DNA of 64,000 nucleotides from Lichenicola sp964247755 (GTDB taxonomy: Bacteria > Pseudomonadota > Alphaproteobacteria > Acetobacterales > Acetobacteraceae): positions 1 through 64,000 of the forward strand of contig CAXTVX010000012.1 of the NCBI GenBank assembly GCA_964247755.1. Direction: 5' to 3'. Under the pieces are notes generated by a model. That model saw only the letters and a program-made list of their open reading frames with translations. It was not told where the DNA came from and ran no database searches. The translations under genes and the position numbers were made by a program. Shown one piece after another: positions 17,324 to 26,706 of this stretch (its first letter is position 1; each line of letters opens with the position of its first letter).

Positions 17324-17637
17324 GGCGGGCTCCGGTGGAACGCCGCAGATGGTGGGCATCGGGCCGGACGCAGAATATGGCCGAACGTCGCTCTCTTCTT
17401 CGCCATCGTCCGAAAAGGCCATGGACCCGCTGTCCGACATCCTCACCGCCGGGCTCGATGCGGGCGGCGAATAGGCGATCCGGCTCGGCAACCGGCCCGG
17501 GACGATCGGATGCCATGCGGCGGCGGACACCAGATCCGAGGGCTGGGCAGGAACACCATTGCCGATGTCGACGACGGCTGCCGCAGCGGTCGCTGTTGAC
17601 CTACAAGGGCGGAGGAGCTGGAACGCAAGGAGGGGCC
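17324..17637. other. 314-base intergenic region, no gene seen
   Basis: Lies between the divergent NmrA-like and MOSC genes. Open frames cross it on both strands, but none resembles a protein I know. The only clear element is the strong ribosome binding site AAGGAGGGG just before the MOSC GTG start. No convincing -35/-10 pair or dyad was found. Confidence 0.5.
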
Positions 17638-18447
17638 GTGACCGCACGCGTGGCAGCGCTGCACCTCTACCCGGTGAAAGGGATGCGTGGCATGGCGCGT
17701 GCGGAAACGGAGGTGGCCGCGCACGGGCTCGCCGGCGACCGGCGCTGGATGGTGGTGGATGACGAGGGGCGCTTCCTGACCCAGCGCCAGCTGCCGGACA
17801 TGGCGCAGCTCGAGGCCGAGCCGGTCGCGGACGGCCTGGTGCTGCGGCACGGCGGCGACGCTCATGCGGTGCAGCGGCCGGCCGCGGATGCGGTGCGTCT
17901 GTCCGTCACCATCTGGCGCGACACGGTGCTGGCCGCGGCTGCCGAAGGAGCGTCGGCGGCGTGGCTGTCGGCGCGGCTCGGACGGCCCTGCCGCCTGGTC
18001 TACATGGACGACGAGCGGGCCCGGCCGATCGATCCGGTGTTCGGCAGGCCCGGCGACCATGTCGGCTTCGCCGACGCGTTTCCGCTGCTGGCGGCGAGCG
18101 AATCATCCCTGTCGGCGCTCAATGCCGAGCTCGGCCTGCCCGTGCCGATGGACCGGTTCCGCCCCAGCGTGACGATCTCGGGGCTGCCGCCCTGGTCGGA
18201 GGATCGCTGGCGACGGGTGCGGATCGGCGCCATGACGTTCCGTGCGCCGAACCCGTGCACGCGGTGCGTTGTGGTCACGCGGGACCAGCGCACCGGCCTG
18301 TCGCCCGAGCCGGGCGAGCCGCTGCGTACGCTCGGGCGGCTCAACCGGCACGCGGCGGGGATCGTGTTCGGCGCCAACCTGATCCCGGAGGCGCCGGGAC
18401 GGCTCGGCGTCGGCGATCCGGTCGAGGTGCTGGAGGCAGTCACATGA
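17638..18447 (+). CDS. MOSC domain-containing protein
   Basis: 269-residue protein with an N-terminal MOSC beta-barrel (LHLYPVKGMRGMARAETEVA, GLAGDRRWMVVDDEGRFLTQ) and a C-terminal MOSC domain carrying PCTRCVVVTRDQRTG, whose cysteine is the conserved one. MOSC proteins handle sulfur or bind molybdenum cofactor. The relatives YcbX and mARC reduce N-hydroxylated compounds such as 6-hydroxylaminopurine; that is the most likely activity class. The start is GTG at 17638 with a strong AAGGAGGGG upstream. The 3' end overlaps the convergent phospholipase D gene by 8 bases. Confidence 0.88.
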   Translation: MTARVAALHLYPVKGMRGMARAETEVAAHGLAGDRRWMVVDDEGRFLTQRQLPDMAQLEAEPVADGLVLRHGGDAHAVQRPAADAVRLSVTIWRDTVLAAAAEGASAAWLSARLGRPCRLVYMDDERARPIDPVFGRPGDHVGFADAFPLLAASESSLSALNAELGLPVPMDRFRPSVTISGLPPWSEDRWRRVRIGAMTFRAPNPCTRCVVVTRDQRTGLSPEPGEPLRTLGRLNRHAAGIVFGANLIPEAPGRLGVGDPVEVLEAVT

Positions 18448-19669
18448 GCCGCTTCCACAGCCGGGCGGCGAGCTCCAGCGCGTGCTCGCGACGGGAGCGG
18501 GCGCGCCAGCCGGCGTAGCTGATCGGCGTCGCGGCGGCGATCTGCGCGCGCAGCATCGACTCGACGGCGCCCGCGGTGCCGGCACCCAGCACCACCGCGT
18601 CGATCTCGTTGTTGTAGTGCACGCTGCGCCAGTCGAAGTTGGACGAGCCGATCACCGTCATCACCCCGTCGATGGTGGCGACCTTGGCGTGCAGCATGGC
18701 GTCGCGCACCTCGTGGATCCGCACCCCAGCCCTGAGCAGGGAGCCGTACAGAGCGCGTGCCGCGTGCACCGCCGCCTGCACGTCGCTGTAGCCCGGCAGC
18801 AGCAGCTCGACCTCCACCCCGCGACCGGCCGCGGCGGCGAGGAGCCTCCATTCCGCCGGCGCCGGGACGAAGTAGCCGGTCGCCAGCAGGATCCGCGAGC
18901 GGGCGCCGCCGATCGCCGCCTGCATCGACAGGTTGTACAGCGGCCGCCGCTCCGCCGGCGCGCTGCCGTCGACGCGGATCCGCTCGCCGCCTGCGTCCGG
19001 CAGCGGCAGGAGCTCGTCGCGCTGCTGCAGCGGCGGCCCGTCGCCGCCCGAGCCGTTCCAGGTGTGCAGGAACAGGCGGTGGATCTCGCCCACCGCCGGC
19101 CCGTGGATCTGGATGCCGTTGTCGATCCAGTAGCCGTGGTCGGGGTCCGGGCCGCGGCCGGCGGAGCGCGGCGTCTGGTAGACCTTGGACATGTTGGCAC
19201 CGCCCAGAACCGCCACCGTCCCGTCCACCACCGTCAGCTTGCGGTGGTCGCGGTCGTTCATGCGCAGGTCGAAGCGGGCGCGGAACGGGTTCACCGAGTG
19301 GTATTCCAGCAGGCGGACGCCGCGGGCGCGAAGCCGGTCGAACGCCGCGTCCGGAGTCCCGCCCGAGCCGATCGCGTCCCAGGTCACCGCCACCTCGATT
19401 CCGCGCGCGACGGTGCGCTCCAGCAGGTCGAACAGCGACTGCCCGTCCAGGGTGACGTCGTCGATGGTGTAGTACTCCATGTGCACGAAGCGGCGGGCGG
19501 AGCCGATCGCCCGCATCACCGCCTGCACCACCGCCCGCCCCTCCGGGAGCAGCACCACCCGGTTGCCGTCCAGGATCGGGCAGTCCGAGACCGGGTCGTG
19601 CAGCCCGGCATGATGGGCCAGCAGCGGGCCCACGTCGGACGCGGGCCCGGACGCCTCAGCGTCTGGCAT
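18440..19669 (-). CDS. Phospholipase D-like protein, probable cardiolipin synthase
   Basis: Two HKD motifs, HRKLTVVDGTVAVLGGANMS and LHAKVATIDGVMTVIGSSNF, mark a phospholipase D superfamily enzyme. The stretch HMEYYTIDDVTLDGQSLFDL and the overall length (409 residues) fit the bacterial cardiolipin synthase group, which condenses phosphatidylglycerol with another phospholipid. There is no N-terminal membrane pair, so it is closer to the ClsB/ClsC type than to ClsA. The ATG at 19669 is preferred over an upstream start at 19750 because GGGAGG lies 5 bases before it. It is divergent from lptF. Confidence 0.85.
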   Translation of the reverse strand: MPDAEASGPASDVGPLLAHHAGLHDPVSDCPILDGNRVVLLPEGRAVVQAVMRAIGSARRFVHMEYYTIDDVTLDGQSLFDLLERTVARGIEVAVTWDAIGSGGTPDAAFDRLRARGVRLLEYHSVNPFRARFDLRMNDRDHRKLTVVDGTVAVLGGANMSKVYQTPRSAGRGPDPDHGYWIDNGIQIHGPAVGEIHRLFLHTWNGSGGDGPPLQQRDELLPLPDAGGERIRVDGSAPAERRPLYNLSMQAAIGGARSRILLATGYFVPAPAEWRLLAAAAGRGVEVELLLPGYSDVQAAVHAARALYGSLLRAGVRIHEVRDAMLHAKVATIDGVMTVIGSSNFDWRSVHYNNEIDAVVLGAGTAGAVESMLRAQIAAATPISYAGWRARSRREHALELAARLWKRLM

Positions 19670-19767
19670 CGCGGCCTCCCATCGGCCGGAAGGGCCGCGA
19701 CGGGTCGGACACGATCCGGGACACGGTGCCGTCTTTTGCCGGGACGCCATGGAGGGTAGGAAGGGGC

Positions 19768-20907
19768 ATGAGCGCGCCTTCCGTCAGCCGGCTGGACCGG
19801 TACGTCCTGCACCAGCTGCTGGTCGCGCTACTCGCGACCACGGGCAGCCTGGCGGCGCTGATCTGGCTGACCCAGTCGCTGCGCTTCGTCAGCCTGGTGG
19901 TGGACCGCGGCCTCAGCCTGCGCGTGTTCCTGCAGCTCACCGGGCTGCTGATCCCGGGCTTCGTCGCCGTCATCCTGCCCATCACCACCTTTGTCGTGAC
20001 CCAGTTCGTGTTCCAGCGCCTGGCCGGCGACCGCGAGCTGACGGTGATGCGCGCCGCGGGTTTGTCGCCGTCGCGGATCGCCCGGCCGGCGATGTACTGC
20101 GTCCTCATCGCCGTCGCCTTATCCTACGTGCTGAACGTGTGGATCGTTCCGGCCTCCTATCACAGCTTCCGCGAGTACGAGTTCGAGATACGCAACAAGA
20201 TGGCCGCCTTCCTGCTCCAGGAAGGCGTGTTCACCCCGGTCTCGCCGACCATGACGGTGTACATCCGCACCCGCGAGCCGGACGGCACGCTGCGCGGCAT
20301 CCTGGTCGAGGACGACCGGCAGAAGGCGGTACGCGCCACCATCCTGGCCGAGCACGGGCACCTGGAGCCGAACGGCGACGTGCCGAAGGTGGTGCTGTAC
20401 AACGGCTCGCGCGAGGAGATCGACCGCAAGACCGGCCGGCTCGACGTGCTGACCTTCCGCCGCAACACCATCGACCTCACCGATGCCAGCAAGGACGACG
20501 ACATCCGCTACCGGGACTCCAACGAGATGTCGCTGCCCGAGCTGTTCAATCCCGACCCGCGGGAGGTGCAGCCGCGCGACCGGGGCAAGTTCGCGGTGGA
20601 AGGGCATCGCCGGCTGAGCGCGCCGCTCACCGCGTTCTCGTTCGCCATGGTGGCGCTGCTGGCGGTGCTGTCGGGCGGCTTCTCGCGTCACGGCAGCACG
20701 CTCAGGCCGCTGGTGGCGATCCTGTCGGTGGTCGGGCTGCTGGCGCTCGGCCTGGTGGTGCAGAGCGTGGCGTCGCGCAGCCCGGCGCTGATACCGCTGA
20801 TCTGGATCGAGGCGGTGCTGCCCGGGATCGTCTGCGCCGCCCTGCTGTTCGGCCCGGAGCTGCGTCGGCCGGCTCCGGTCCTGCCGCCGCGCGCCGCAGC
20901 CGCCTGA
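19768..20907 (+). CDS. lptF: LPS export ABC transporter permease LptF
   Basis: Inner-membrane half of the LptB2FG transporter that lifts lipopolysaccharide out of the membrane onto the Lpt bridge. 379 residues with six predicted membrane segments, three on each side of a periplasmic beta-jellyroll domain. Motifs typical of LptF are LDRYVLHQLLVALLATTG, RLAGDRELTVMRAAGLSP (the coupling helix to LptB) and the C-terminal hydrophobic cluster after RRLSAPLTAFSFAMVALLAV. The ATG at 19768 has AGGAAGGGG just upstream. lptG follows after 13 bases, then lptD, forming one envelope-assembly operon. Confidence 0.94.
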   Translation: MSAPSVSRLDRYVLHQLLVALLATTGSLAALIWLTQSLRFVSLVVDRGLSLRVFLQLTGLLIPGFVAVILPITTFVVTQFVFQRLAGDRELTVMRAAGLSPSRIARPAMYCVLIAVALSYVLNVWIVPASYHSFREYEFEIRNKMAAFLLQEGVFTPVSPTMTVYIRTREPDGTLRGILVEDDRQKAVRATILAEHGHLEPNGDVPKVVLYNGSREEIDRKTGRLDVLTFRRNTIDLTDASKDDDIRYRDSNEMSLPELFNPDPREVQPRDRGKFAVEGHRRLSAPLTAFSFAMVALLAVLSGGFSRHGSTLRPLVAILSVVGLLALGLVVQSVASRSPALIPLIWIEAVLPGIVCAALLFGPELRRPAPVLPPRAAAA

Positions 20908-20920
20908 GGACGAGATACCG

Positions 20921-22033
20921 GTGCCGGTCGCCATCACCCTGTCGTTCTACATCGCGCGGCAGTTCTGCTTCAGCGTGCTGGCGCTGATCGCGGCGCTGAC
21001 CGGGCTGGTGTCGCTGTTCGACTTCATCGACCTGCTGCGACGCGCCGCCACCCGGCCGGACGTGCCGGCGAGCCTGGCGCTGGAGATCGCGGCGCTGCAT
21101 CTGCCGTACTTCTGCATCGAGATCCTGCCGTTCGGCGTGCTGCTGGGCGGGATCATCTGCTTCTGGCGCCTGACCCGCTCGTCGGAGCTGATCGTGGCCC
21201 GTGCCGCCGGCGTCTCGGTGTGGCAGTTCCTGGCGGCCCCCCTGGCCTGCGCGATCGGCATCGGCGCGTTCGCCACCGCCCTGCTGAGCCCGCTGTCGTC
21301 CGCGACCTATGCCCGCGCAGAGGCGCTCGACAACACCTATCTCCGCTCCGGCGGCGGGTCGCTGAACGTCGCCGGGGGGCAGCTCTGGTTGCGCCAGTCC
21401 GATGCGGGGCTGGTGCCGGGCGGCGTGGCGATCCTGCACGCACGGACCGTCCGGATGCGGCGCGGGGCGCTGTCGGTGCAGGGGGTGAGCGTGTTCCGGC
21501 TCGACGGGCAGGACCGGCTGCTGCTGCGGATCGAGGCCGCCACCGGCGCGCTCGGCGACCACCGCTGGATCCTGCACGGCGCGGACAGCGTGCTGCCCGA
21601 CCACATGCCGCAGCCGGTCGGCGAGATGAGCCTGCCCACCGACCTCACCGTGGCCCGTGTGCAGGAAAGCTTCGCCGCTCCCGACACCCTGTCGGTCTGG
21701 ACCCTGCCCGGCTTCATCGCCCTGCTCGACCGCTCGGGCTTCTCCTCCATCCGGCACCGGCTCAGGTTCCAGGCGTTGCTGGCGCTGCCGCTGCTGGCCG
21801 GCACCATGGCGCTGGTCTCTGCCGGATTCTCGATGCGCCCGGTACGCCGCGGCGGCGTCGCGCGCATGATCGGCGGCGGCGTCGCGTCCGGTTTCGCGCT
21901 GTTCACCGTCTCCAAGATCGCCGAACAGTTCGGCCAGTCCGGGGCCCTGCCGCCGATCATGGCGGCCTGGGCCCCGGCGGGTGCCGGCCTGATGCTGGCG
22001 ATCGCCCTGCTGCTGCACCTGGAGGACGGCTGA
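20921..22033 (+). CDS. lptG: LPS export ABC transporter permease LptG
   Basis: Partner of LptF in the LptB2FG lipopolysaccharide exporter. 370 residues, six membrane segments around a periplasmic domain. LTRSSELIVARAAGVSVWQF is the cytoplasmic coupling helix that contacts LptB, and PLLAGTMALVSAGFSMRPVR followed by GGVASGFALFTVSKIAEQFG is the usual C-terminal membrane region. The stop shares bases with the lptD start (ATGA at 22030-22035), so the two are coupled. The ATPase LptB and the bridge protein LptA are not in the window. Confidence 0.93.
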   Translation: MPVAITLSFYIARQFCFSVLALIAALTGLVSLFDFIDLLRRAATRPDVPASLALEIAALHLPYFCIEILPFGVLLGGIICFWRLTRSSELIVARAAGVSVWQFLAAPLACAIGIGAFATALLSPLSSATYARAEALDNTYLRSGGGSLNVAGGQLWLRQSDAGLVPGGVAILHARTVRMRRGALSVQGVSVFRLDGQDRLLLRIEAATGALGDHRWILHGADSVLPDHMPQPVGEMSLPTDLTVARVQESFAAPDTLSVWTLPGFIALLDRSGFSSIRHRLRFQALLALPLLAGTMALVSAGFSMRPVRRGGVARMIGGGVASGFALFTVSKIAEQFGQSGALPPIMAAWAPAGAGLMLAIALLLHLEDG

Positions 22034-24363
22034 TGCGCCGCTTCGTCGCGTCCCTTGCCGGCCGCCCTGCACGATCCTGCACGCGGCGCGGCGTGCTGCT
22101 CCTGGCGGGCCTCTGCGGCCTGTCCCTTGTCCTGCCTCCCGGGCGGGCGGGTGCGGTGCCGAGGCAGGCTCTGCCGGGAGCGAGCCTCGCCAAGGGCACG
22201 CCGGTCTCGCGCAACGAGCCGGTCACCTTCCGCGCCGACAGCGTCAACTACGACAGCAAGAACGGGCTGGTCACCTGGACCGGCCACGTCGAGATCTGGC
22301 AGAACGACCACGTGCTGCGCGCCGACAAGGTGACGTTCGACCGCAACACCAACGTCGCCGCCGCGTCCGGACACGTGGCGATCCTGGAGCCGGACGGCGA
22401 GGTGCTGTTCGCCGACTACGCCGAGCTGACGCAGGGGATGCGCGAGGGCGTGATGTCGAACATGCGCTCGCTGCTGTCGGAGAACGGCAAGCTCGCCGCC
22501 AACGGCGCCAGGCGGACCGACGGCAAGGTCAACGACCTGTCGCGCGCCGTCTACACCGCCTGCAAGGTGTGCGCGCAGCATCCCGAGCAGCCGCCGTTCT
22601 GGGAGCTGCGCGCGTACGACGCCACCGACGACCTCGAGCACAAGCGGCTCGAGTATCGCGACGTGTATCTCGACATGTTCGGGGTGCCCGTGGGCTACCT
22701 GCCGTTCTTCTCGACCCCCGACCCGTCGGTGAAGCGGCAGAGCGGGTTCCTGCTCGGCGACATCTCGCCGCACGACAAGCATCTCGGCACCTACATCACC
22801 CTGCCCTATTTCTGGGTGCTGAGCCGGTCGGCCGACGTCACCCTGGTGCCGCTGCTGTCCACGAACACCGGGCCGCAGCTGACCGCGCAGTACCGCCAGC
22901 AGCTCAACAGCGGCATCGTGCGGATCACCGGAGCGATCGCCTACGACACCACCAACACCGCCGGCTTCTACGACAACGGCAACTTCGTGGCGCCCGTCAA
23001 CGACAAGGGGCTGCAGGGCTACGTGTACGCCCACAGCCTGTTCGACTACGACGAGCACTGGCGCTACGGCGCCGACGTCAACCTCGCAAGCTCGGCCAAC
23101 TACCTGCGCGACTATCGCATCCCCGGCTACGGCGCCGACGTGCTCGGCAGCACCGTCTACGTGGAAGGCTTCGGAGTCGGCGCGTATTCGCGGCTCGACG
23201 GAGAGTTCTTCCAGGGCCTGAATGCCGGAGTGATCAACTCCAGCCAGCTGCCGTTCGTGCTGCCGCGCTACGAGTACAGCTTCACCGGCGCGCCGGACGC
23301 GCTCGGCGGCCGCACCTCGCTGTCCACCAACGACTTCGACATCTACCGCTCCAATGGCACCTCCGACCAGCGCCTGCAGCTCAGCCTGAACTACGACCGG
23401 CCGTTCCGCGACACGCTGGGCCAGGTGTTCGTCGTCACCGCCCATCTCGACAGCGAGGTGTACAAGGCGTCCAAGCTCGACCTGGTGCCGAACTACAACA
23501 ACGTGAACGCCACCAGCAGCGGCCAGGCGCTGCCGACGGTGGCGGTGAAGATGAACTGGCCGTTCCTCAAGACGCTGCAGAGCGGCTCAGCGATCGTGGA
23601 GCCGATCGTGCAGCTGATCGCCGCACCCAACTCGGGCAACAGCATCAACCGCCACCTGCCCAACGAGGACAGCCTGGACTACGAGTTCACCGACACCACG
23701 CTGTTCTCGCTCAACCGCCACGAGGGCGTCGACCGGCTCGACGGCGGCCTGCGCGCCAACTACGCGCTGCACGCCAACTGGAGCTTCAACGGCCACCAGA
23801 TCGACGCGCTGGTGGGCGAGAGCTACCAGGAGCACATCGACCAGAACCAGCTGCCCAACAGCGGGCTCACCACCCATGCGTCCGACATCGTCAGCCGGCT
23901 GAGCTTCACGCCGGTGAAGTGGCTCGACTTCACCGTGCGCGATCGCCTGGACCACGACAGCGGCCAGACCCATTTCGCCGACGGGCTGCTCACCGCAGGC
24001 GTCCCGCTGCTGACGGTGAGCGGCGGCTACATCTACAACCAGCGGAGCTACTACTACTACTACAACAGCAACCCCTTCACCCTGGCCGGGCCGAACTCGG
24101 CGTTCCTGGTGCCGACCAACGAGGGCACGCTCGGCGTGTCGAGCACCTGGAAGCGGTTCCGCGTTTCCGCCTACGGGCGGCGCAACCTGGCCACCAACCA
24201 GTTCGTGGCGCTCGGCGGCGACGTGGCCTACACCAACGACTGCTTCATCTTCGACGTGTCGTTCAATCGGCGCTACACCACCATCAACGGCGACAGCGGC
24301 GACAGCTCCATCCTGTTCACCCTCACCTTCAAGACGCTCGGCACCTTCCCGGTGAACGGCTGA
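22033..24363 (+). CDS. lptD: LPS assembly outer-membrane protein LptD
   Basis: Outer-membrane translocon that inserts lipopolysaccharide into the outer leaflet. 776 residues: signal peptide (hydrophobic 20-37, cleavage near AGA at 42), an N-terminal OstA/LptA-like jellyroll (about 60-170, with NYDSKNGLVTWTGHVEIWQN and VTFDRNTNVAAASGHVAIL), then the LptD beta-barrel, with PVGYLPFFSTPDPSVKRQSG and SVYLDMFG-like barrel entry. Cysteines occur in the TACKVC pair and in TNDCFIFDV near the C-terminus, so a disulfide arrangement like that of other LptD proteins is possible. SurA, its usual chaperone, is encoded next. Confidence 0.93.
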   Translation: MRRFVASLAGRPARSCTRRGVLLLAGLCGLSLVLPPGRAGAVPRQALPGASLAKGTPVSRNEPVTFRADSVNYDSKNGLVTWTGHVEIWQNDHVLRADKVTFDRNTNVAAASGHVAILEPDGEVLFADYAELTQGMREGVMSNMRSLLSENGKLAANGARRTDGKVNDLSRAVYTACKVCAQHPEQPPFWELRAYDATDDLEHKRLEYRDVYLDMFGVPVGYLPFFSTPDPSVKRQSGFLLGDISPHDKHLGTYITLPYFWVLSRSADVTLVPLLSTNTGPQLTAQYRQQLNSGIVRITGAIAYDTTNTAGFYDNGNFVAPVNDKGLQGYVYAHSLFDYDEHWRYGADVNLASSANYLRDYRIPGYGADVLGSTVYVEGFGVGAYSRLDGEFFQGLNAGVINSSQLPFVLPRYEYSFTGAPDALGGRTSLSTNDFDIYRSNGTSDQRLQLSLNYDRPFRDTLGQVFVVTAHLDSEVYKASKLDLVPNYNNVNATSSGQALPTVAVKMNWPFLKTLQSGSAIVEPIVQLIAAPNSGNSINRHLPNEDSLDYEFTDTTLFSLNRHEGVDRLDGGLRANYALHANWSFNGHQIDALVGESYQEHIDQNQLPNSGLTTHASDIVSRLSFTPVKWLDFTVRDRLDHDSGQTHFADGLLTAGVPLLTVSGGYIYNQRSYYYYYNSNPFTLAGPNSAFLVPTNEGTLGVSSTWKRFRVSAYGRRNLATNQFVALGGDVAYTNDCFIFDVSFNRRYTTINGDSGDSSILFTLTFKTLGTFPVNG

Positions 24364-24391
24364 GCGGCTCCCGACCACCCAGGAACCACCT

Positions 24392-25816
24392 ATGAGCTTC
24401 CAGCGACTTCCTCCGGCCTTCCGACCACCGGCCCCGGCCGCCCGCACGACCGCCCGGATGCTGGCGGTCCTGCTTCTTGCGGGCGCAGCCTGGCCGGCTA
24501 CGGCGTCCGGGCAGTCGCACCACCGCCACCACCCGGCCACGGCCGCAGACACGACCGACGACACCGCGACCGGCACCGGTGCGCCTGCGGGCAAGGCCGC
24601 GGGCAAGGCCGGACCGTCGCAGGACGAGATCGTCGCCGTGGTCAACGGCCAGATCATTACCCGGCGCGACGTGGAGGACCGGGAACACCTGTTCACCCTG
24701 TCCACCGGCTTGGCCGAGAACCCGGACGTGTTGAACCGGCTGCGGCCGCAGATCACCCGGCAGCTGATCGACGAGCGGCTGCGCATGCAGGAGATCCAGC
24801 AGCGCCACATCAACGTCCCGGTGTCGCGCATTGCCGACTCCATCGGCGACATCGAGAAGCGCAACAACATGCCGTCCAACGCGCTGCGCGACCGTCTGGC
24901 GAAGGACGGTGTCGCCATGACCACGCTGATCGACCAGATCCGCGTGCAGCTGTCCTGGACCGGGGTGCTGCGCGAGCAGCTGGGCGAGCGGTCTCGGATC
25001 ACGTCGGCCGAGATCCGGCAGCGGCAGGACGCCCTCAAGCGCGAGGCCGGGCAGCCGGAATACCAGATCAGCGAGATCTTCGTGCCGGTGGAGGATCCGA
25101 AGAACGGCGCCGACGCGCTGAGGTTCGCCAACACGGTGATCGGGCAGCTGCACGCCGGCGCCCCGTTCCCGATCGTCGCCGCCCAGTTCAGCCAGAGCCA
25201 GACCGCGCTGGACGGCGGCTCGCTCGGCTGGGTGCAGGCGGACAACCTCGATCCGGAGGTGGTGGAGGTCGCCCGGGCGATGCCGGTCGGCGCCATCAGC
25301 AACCCGATCCGGGTGGCGGGCGGCTACGACATCATCGCGCTCGCCGGACGCCGGGTCAGCGGCACCCAGATGGCGACGATGCTCGACCTGCGGCAGGCCT
25401 TCGTGCCGTTCGACGCGCCGCTCAACCCGCAGGCGCCGACCGCGCAGCAGCAGCAGGCCCTGGCCAAGGCCAACGCCCTGTCCAAGGACGCGCACGGCTG
25501 CGACCAGATCGAGGCCGCCAACACGAGCTTCGGCTCCAAGCGGCCCGGCAACCCGGGTACGGTGCAGCTCGACCGCCTGAACCCGCAGATGGCGCACGTG
25601 CTGGAGCCGCTGCCGGTCGGACAGGCGAGCCACCCGCTGGTGTCGAGCGACGGCATCGACGTCATCATGGTCTGCTCGCGCAACCAGAAGAACCTGGCGG
25701 AGCGCGACACCGGCGAGATCGCCGACCAGCTGCTGAACGACCGTGTCGAGCTGGTGTCGCGGCAGCTGAACCGCGACCTGCACCGCAGGGCGGTGATCGA
25801 CCTGCGCTCCTCCTGA
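24392..25816 (+). CDS. surA: Periplasmic chaperone / peptidyl-prolyl isomerase SurA
   Basis: Periplasmic chaperone for outer-membrane proteins, LptD included. 474 residues: an N-terminal signal sequence (about 1-40), a low-complexity His/Thr/Ala linker (41-78, QSHHRHHPATA), the SurA N-terminal helical domain from DEIVAVVNGQIITRRDVEDR, and a parvulin domain with YQISEIFVPVEDPKNGADAL and GGSLGWVQADNLDPEVVEVA. A second parvulin-like segment toward the C-terminus (QMAHVLEPLPVGQASHPLVS) is more divergent. The low-complexity linker after the signal is unusual. It follows lptD by 28 bases and ends at the rsmA frame. Confidence 0.92.
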   Translation: MSFQRLPPAFRPPAPAARTTARMLAVLLLAGAAWPATASGQSHHRHHPATAADTTDDTATGTGAPAGKAAGKAGPSQDEIVAVVNGQIITRRDVEDREHLFTLSTGLAENPDVLNRLRPQITRQLIDERLRMQEIQQRHINVPVSRIADSIGDIEKRNNMPSNALRDRLAKDGVAMTTLIDQIRVQLSWTGVLREQLGERSRITSAEIRQRQDALKREAGQPEYQISEIFVPVEDPKNGADALRFANTVIGQLHAGAPFPIVAAQFSQSQTALDGGSLGWVQADNLDPEVVEVARAMPVGAISNPIRVAGGYDIIALAGRRVSGTQMATMLDLRQAFVPFDAPLNPQAPTAQQQQALAKANALSKDAHGCDQIEAANTSFGSKRPGNPGTVQLDRLNPQMAHVLEPLPVGQASHPLVSSDGIDVIMVCSRNQKNLAERDTGEIADQLLNDRVELVSRQLNRDLHRRAVIDLRSS

Positions 25817-25839
25817 CCGAGGCCGACGCGCCGGGCCGG

Positions 25840-25887
25840 CTGCCGCCAAGGCTGCTGCCAAGGCTGCTGCCGGAGCTGCCGCCGCTT
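25840..25887 (+). repeat. Four imperfect 12-base tandem repeats at the surA-rsmA junction
   Basis: CTGCCGCCAAGG, CTGCTGCCAAGG, CTGCTGCCGGAG and CTGCCGCCGCTT follow one another directly. In the rsmA frame they read LPPR, LLPR, LLPE, LPPL, so each unit is four codons and keeps the frame. The last unit is the conserved LPPLR start region of alphaproteobacterial RsmA proteins; the first three look like duplications of it. Confidence 0.6.
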
Positions 25888-25893
25888 CGCGCG

Positions 25894-26706
25894 GTGATCG
25901 CCGAGCACGGGCTCGATGCGCGCAAGTCGCTGGGCCAGCACTTCCTGCTCGACCCGGTGCTGCTGGCCCGGATCGTGTCGCTGGCGGGCGACCTTGCGGG
26001 GCGAAACGTGGTCGAGGTCGGCCCCGGCCCGGGCGGGCTGACGCGGGCGCTGCTGGCGGCCGGCGCCGGGAGCGTCACCGCGATCGAGATCGACCGCCGT
26101 GCGGTGGCGGCGATCGAGGCGCTGCGCCTGGCGGTGGTGGCGGCGGAGGGGGGATCGCGGCTGCGGCTGATCGAGGCGGATGCGGTCGGGCAGGACCTGG
26201 CTGCGCTGGCGCCGGCGCCGCGGCAGGTGGTGGCGAACCTGCCATACAATGTCGGTACCGCGCTGCTGGTCGGCTGGCTGCGACAGGCGGGATCCTGGGA
26301 GCGGCTGACGCTGATGTTCCAGTTGGAGGTGGCCGAGCGGATCACCGCCCTGCCCGGCACCGACGCCTACGGCCGGCTGGCGGTGCTGGCGGGCTGGACC
26401 TGCGACGCGCAGATGCTGGTTCGCATTCCGCCCGGCGCGTTCTCGCCGCCGCCCAAGGTGTTCTCCGCCGTGGTCGGGCTCGTGCCGCATCCGGCGCAGC
26501 CGGAGCCGGCGCTGTTCGCGGCGATGGAGCGCGTGACGGCGGCCGCCTTCGGGCAGCGGCGCAAGATGCTGCGCGGTTCCCTCAAGGGGCTGGGGGGCGA
26601 GGCGCTGCTGGCACGTGCCGGGATCGACGGGCAGCGGCGGGCCGAAACGCTGACGATCGAGGAGTTCGACCGGCTCGCCCGGCTGCTCCGGGGCCTGGAC
26701 CCGTGA
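25894..26706 (+). CDS. rsmA: 16S rRNA (adenine1518-N6/adenine1519-N6)-dimethyltransferase
   Basis: Dimethylates two adjacent adenines in the 3'-terminal hairpin of 16S rRNA, late in 30S assembly. SAM-binding motif VEVGPGPGGLTRALL, acidic loop AIEIDRRAV and catalytic motif ANLPYNVGTALL are all present. The coordinates use the first standard start codon (GTG), but family sequence (LPPLRAVIAEHGLDARKSLG) begins before it. Translation therefore probably starts upstream, and the frame is open back to a CTG at 25813 that overlaps the surA stop. No ATG, GTG or TTG lies between. In many proteobacteria pdxA sits between surA and rsmA; it is absent here. Confidence 0.9.
   Translation: MIAEHGLDARKSLGQHFLLDPVLLARIVSLAGDLAGRNVVEVGPGPGGLTRALLAAGAGSVTAIEIDRRAVAAIEALRLAVVAAEGGSRLRLIEADAVGQDLAALAPAPRQVVANLPYNVGTALLVGWLRQAGSWERLTLMFQLEVAERITALPGTDAYGRLAVLAGWTCDAQMLVRIPPGAFSPPPKVFSAVVGLVPHPAQPEPALFAAMERVTAAAFGQRRKMLRGSLKGLGGEALLARAGIDGQRRAETLTIEEFDRLARLLRGLDP

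Noticed and set aside
24045..24068. Run of tyrosine codons in lptD
   Set aside because: Short in-frame run in a beta-barrel loop or strand; no sign of a regulatory repeat.
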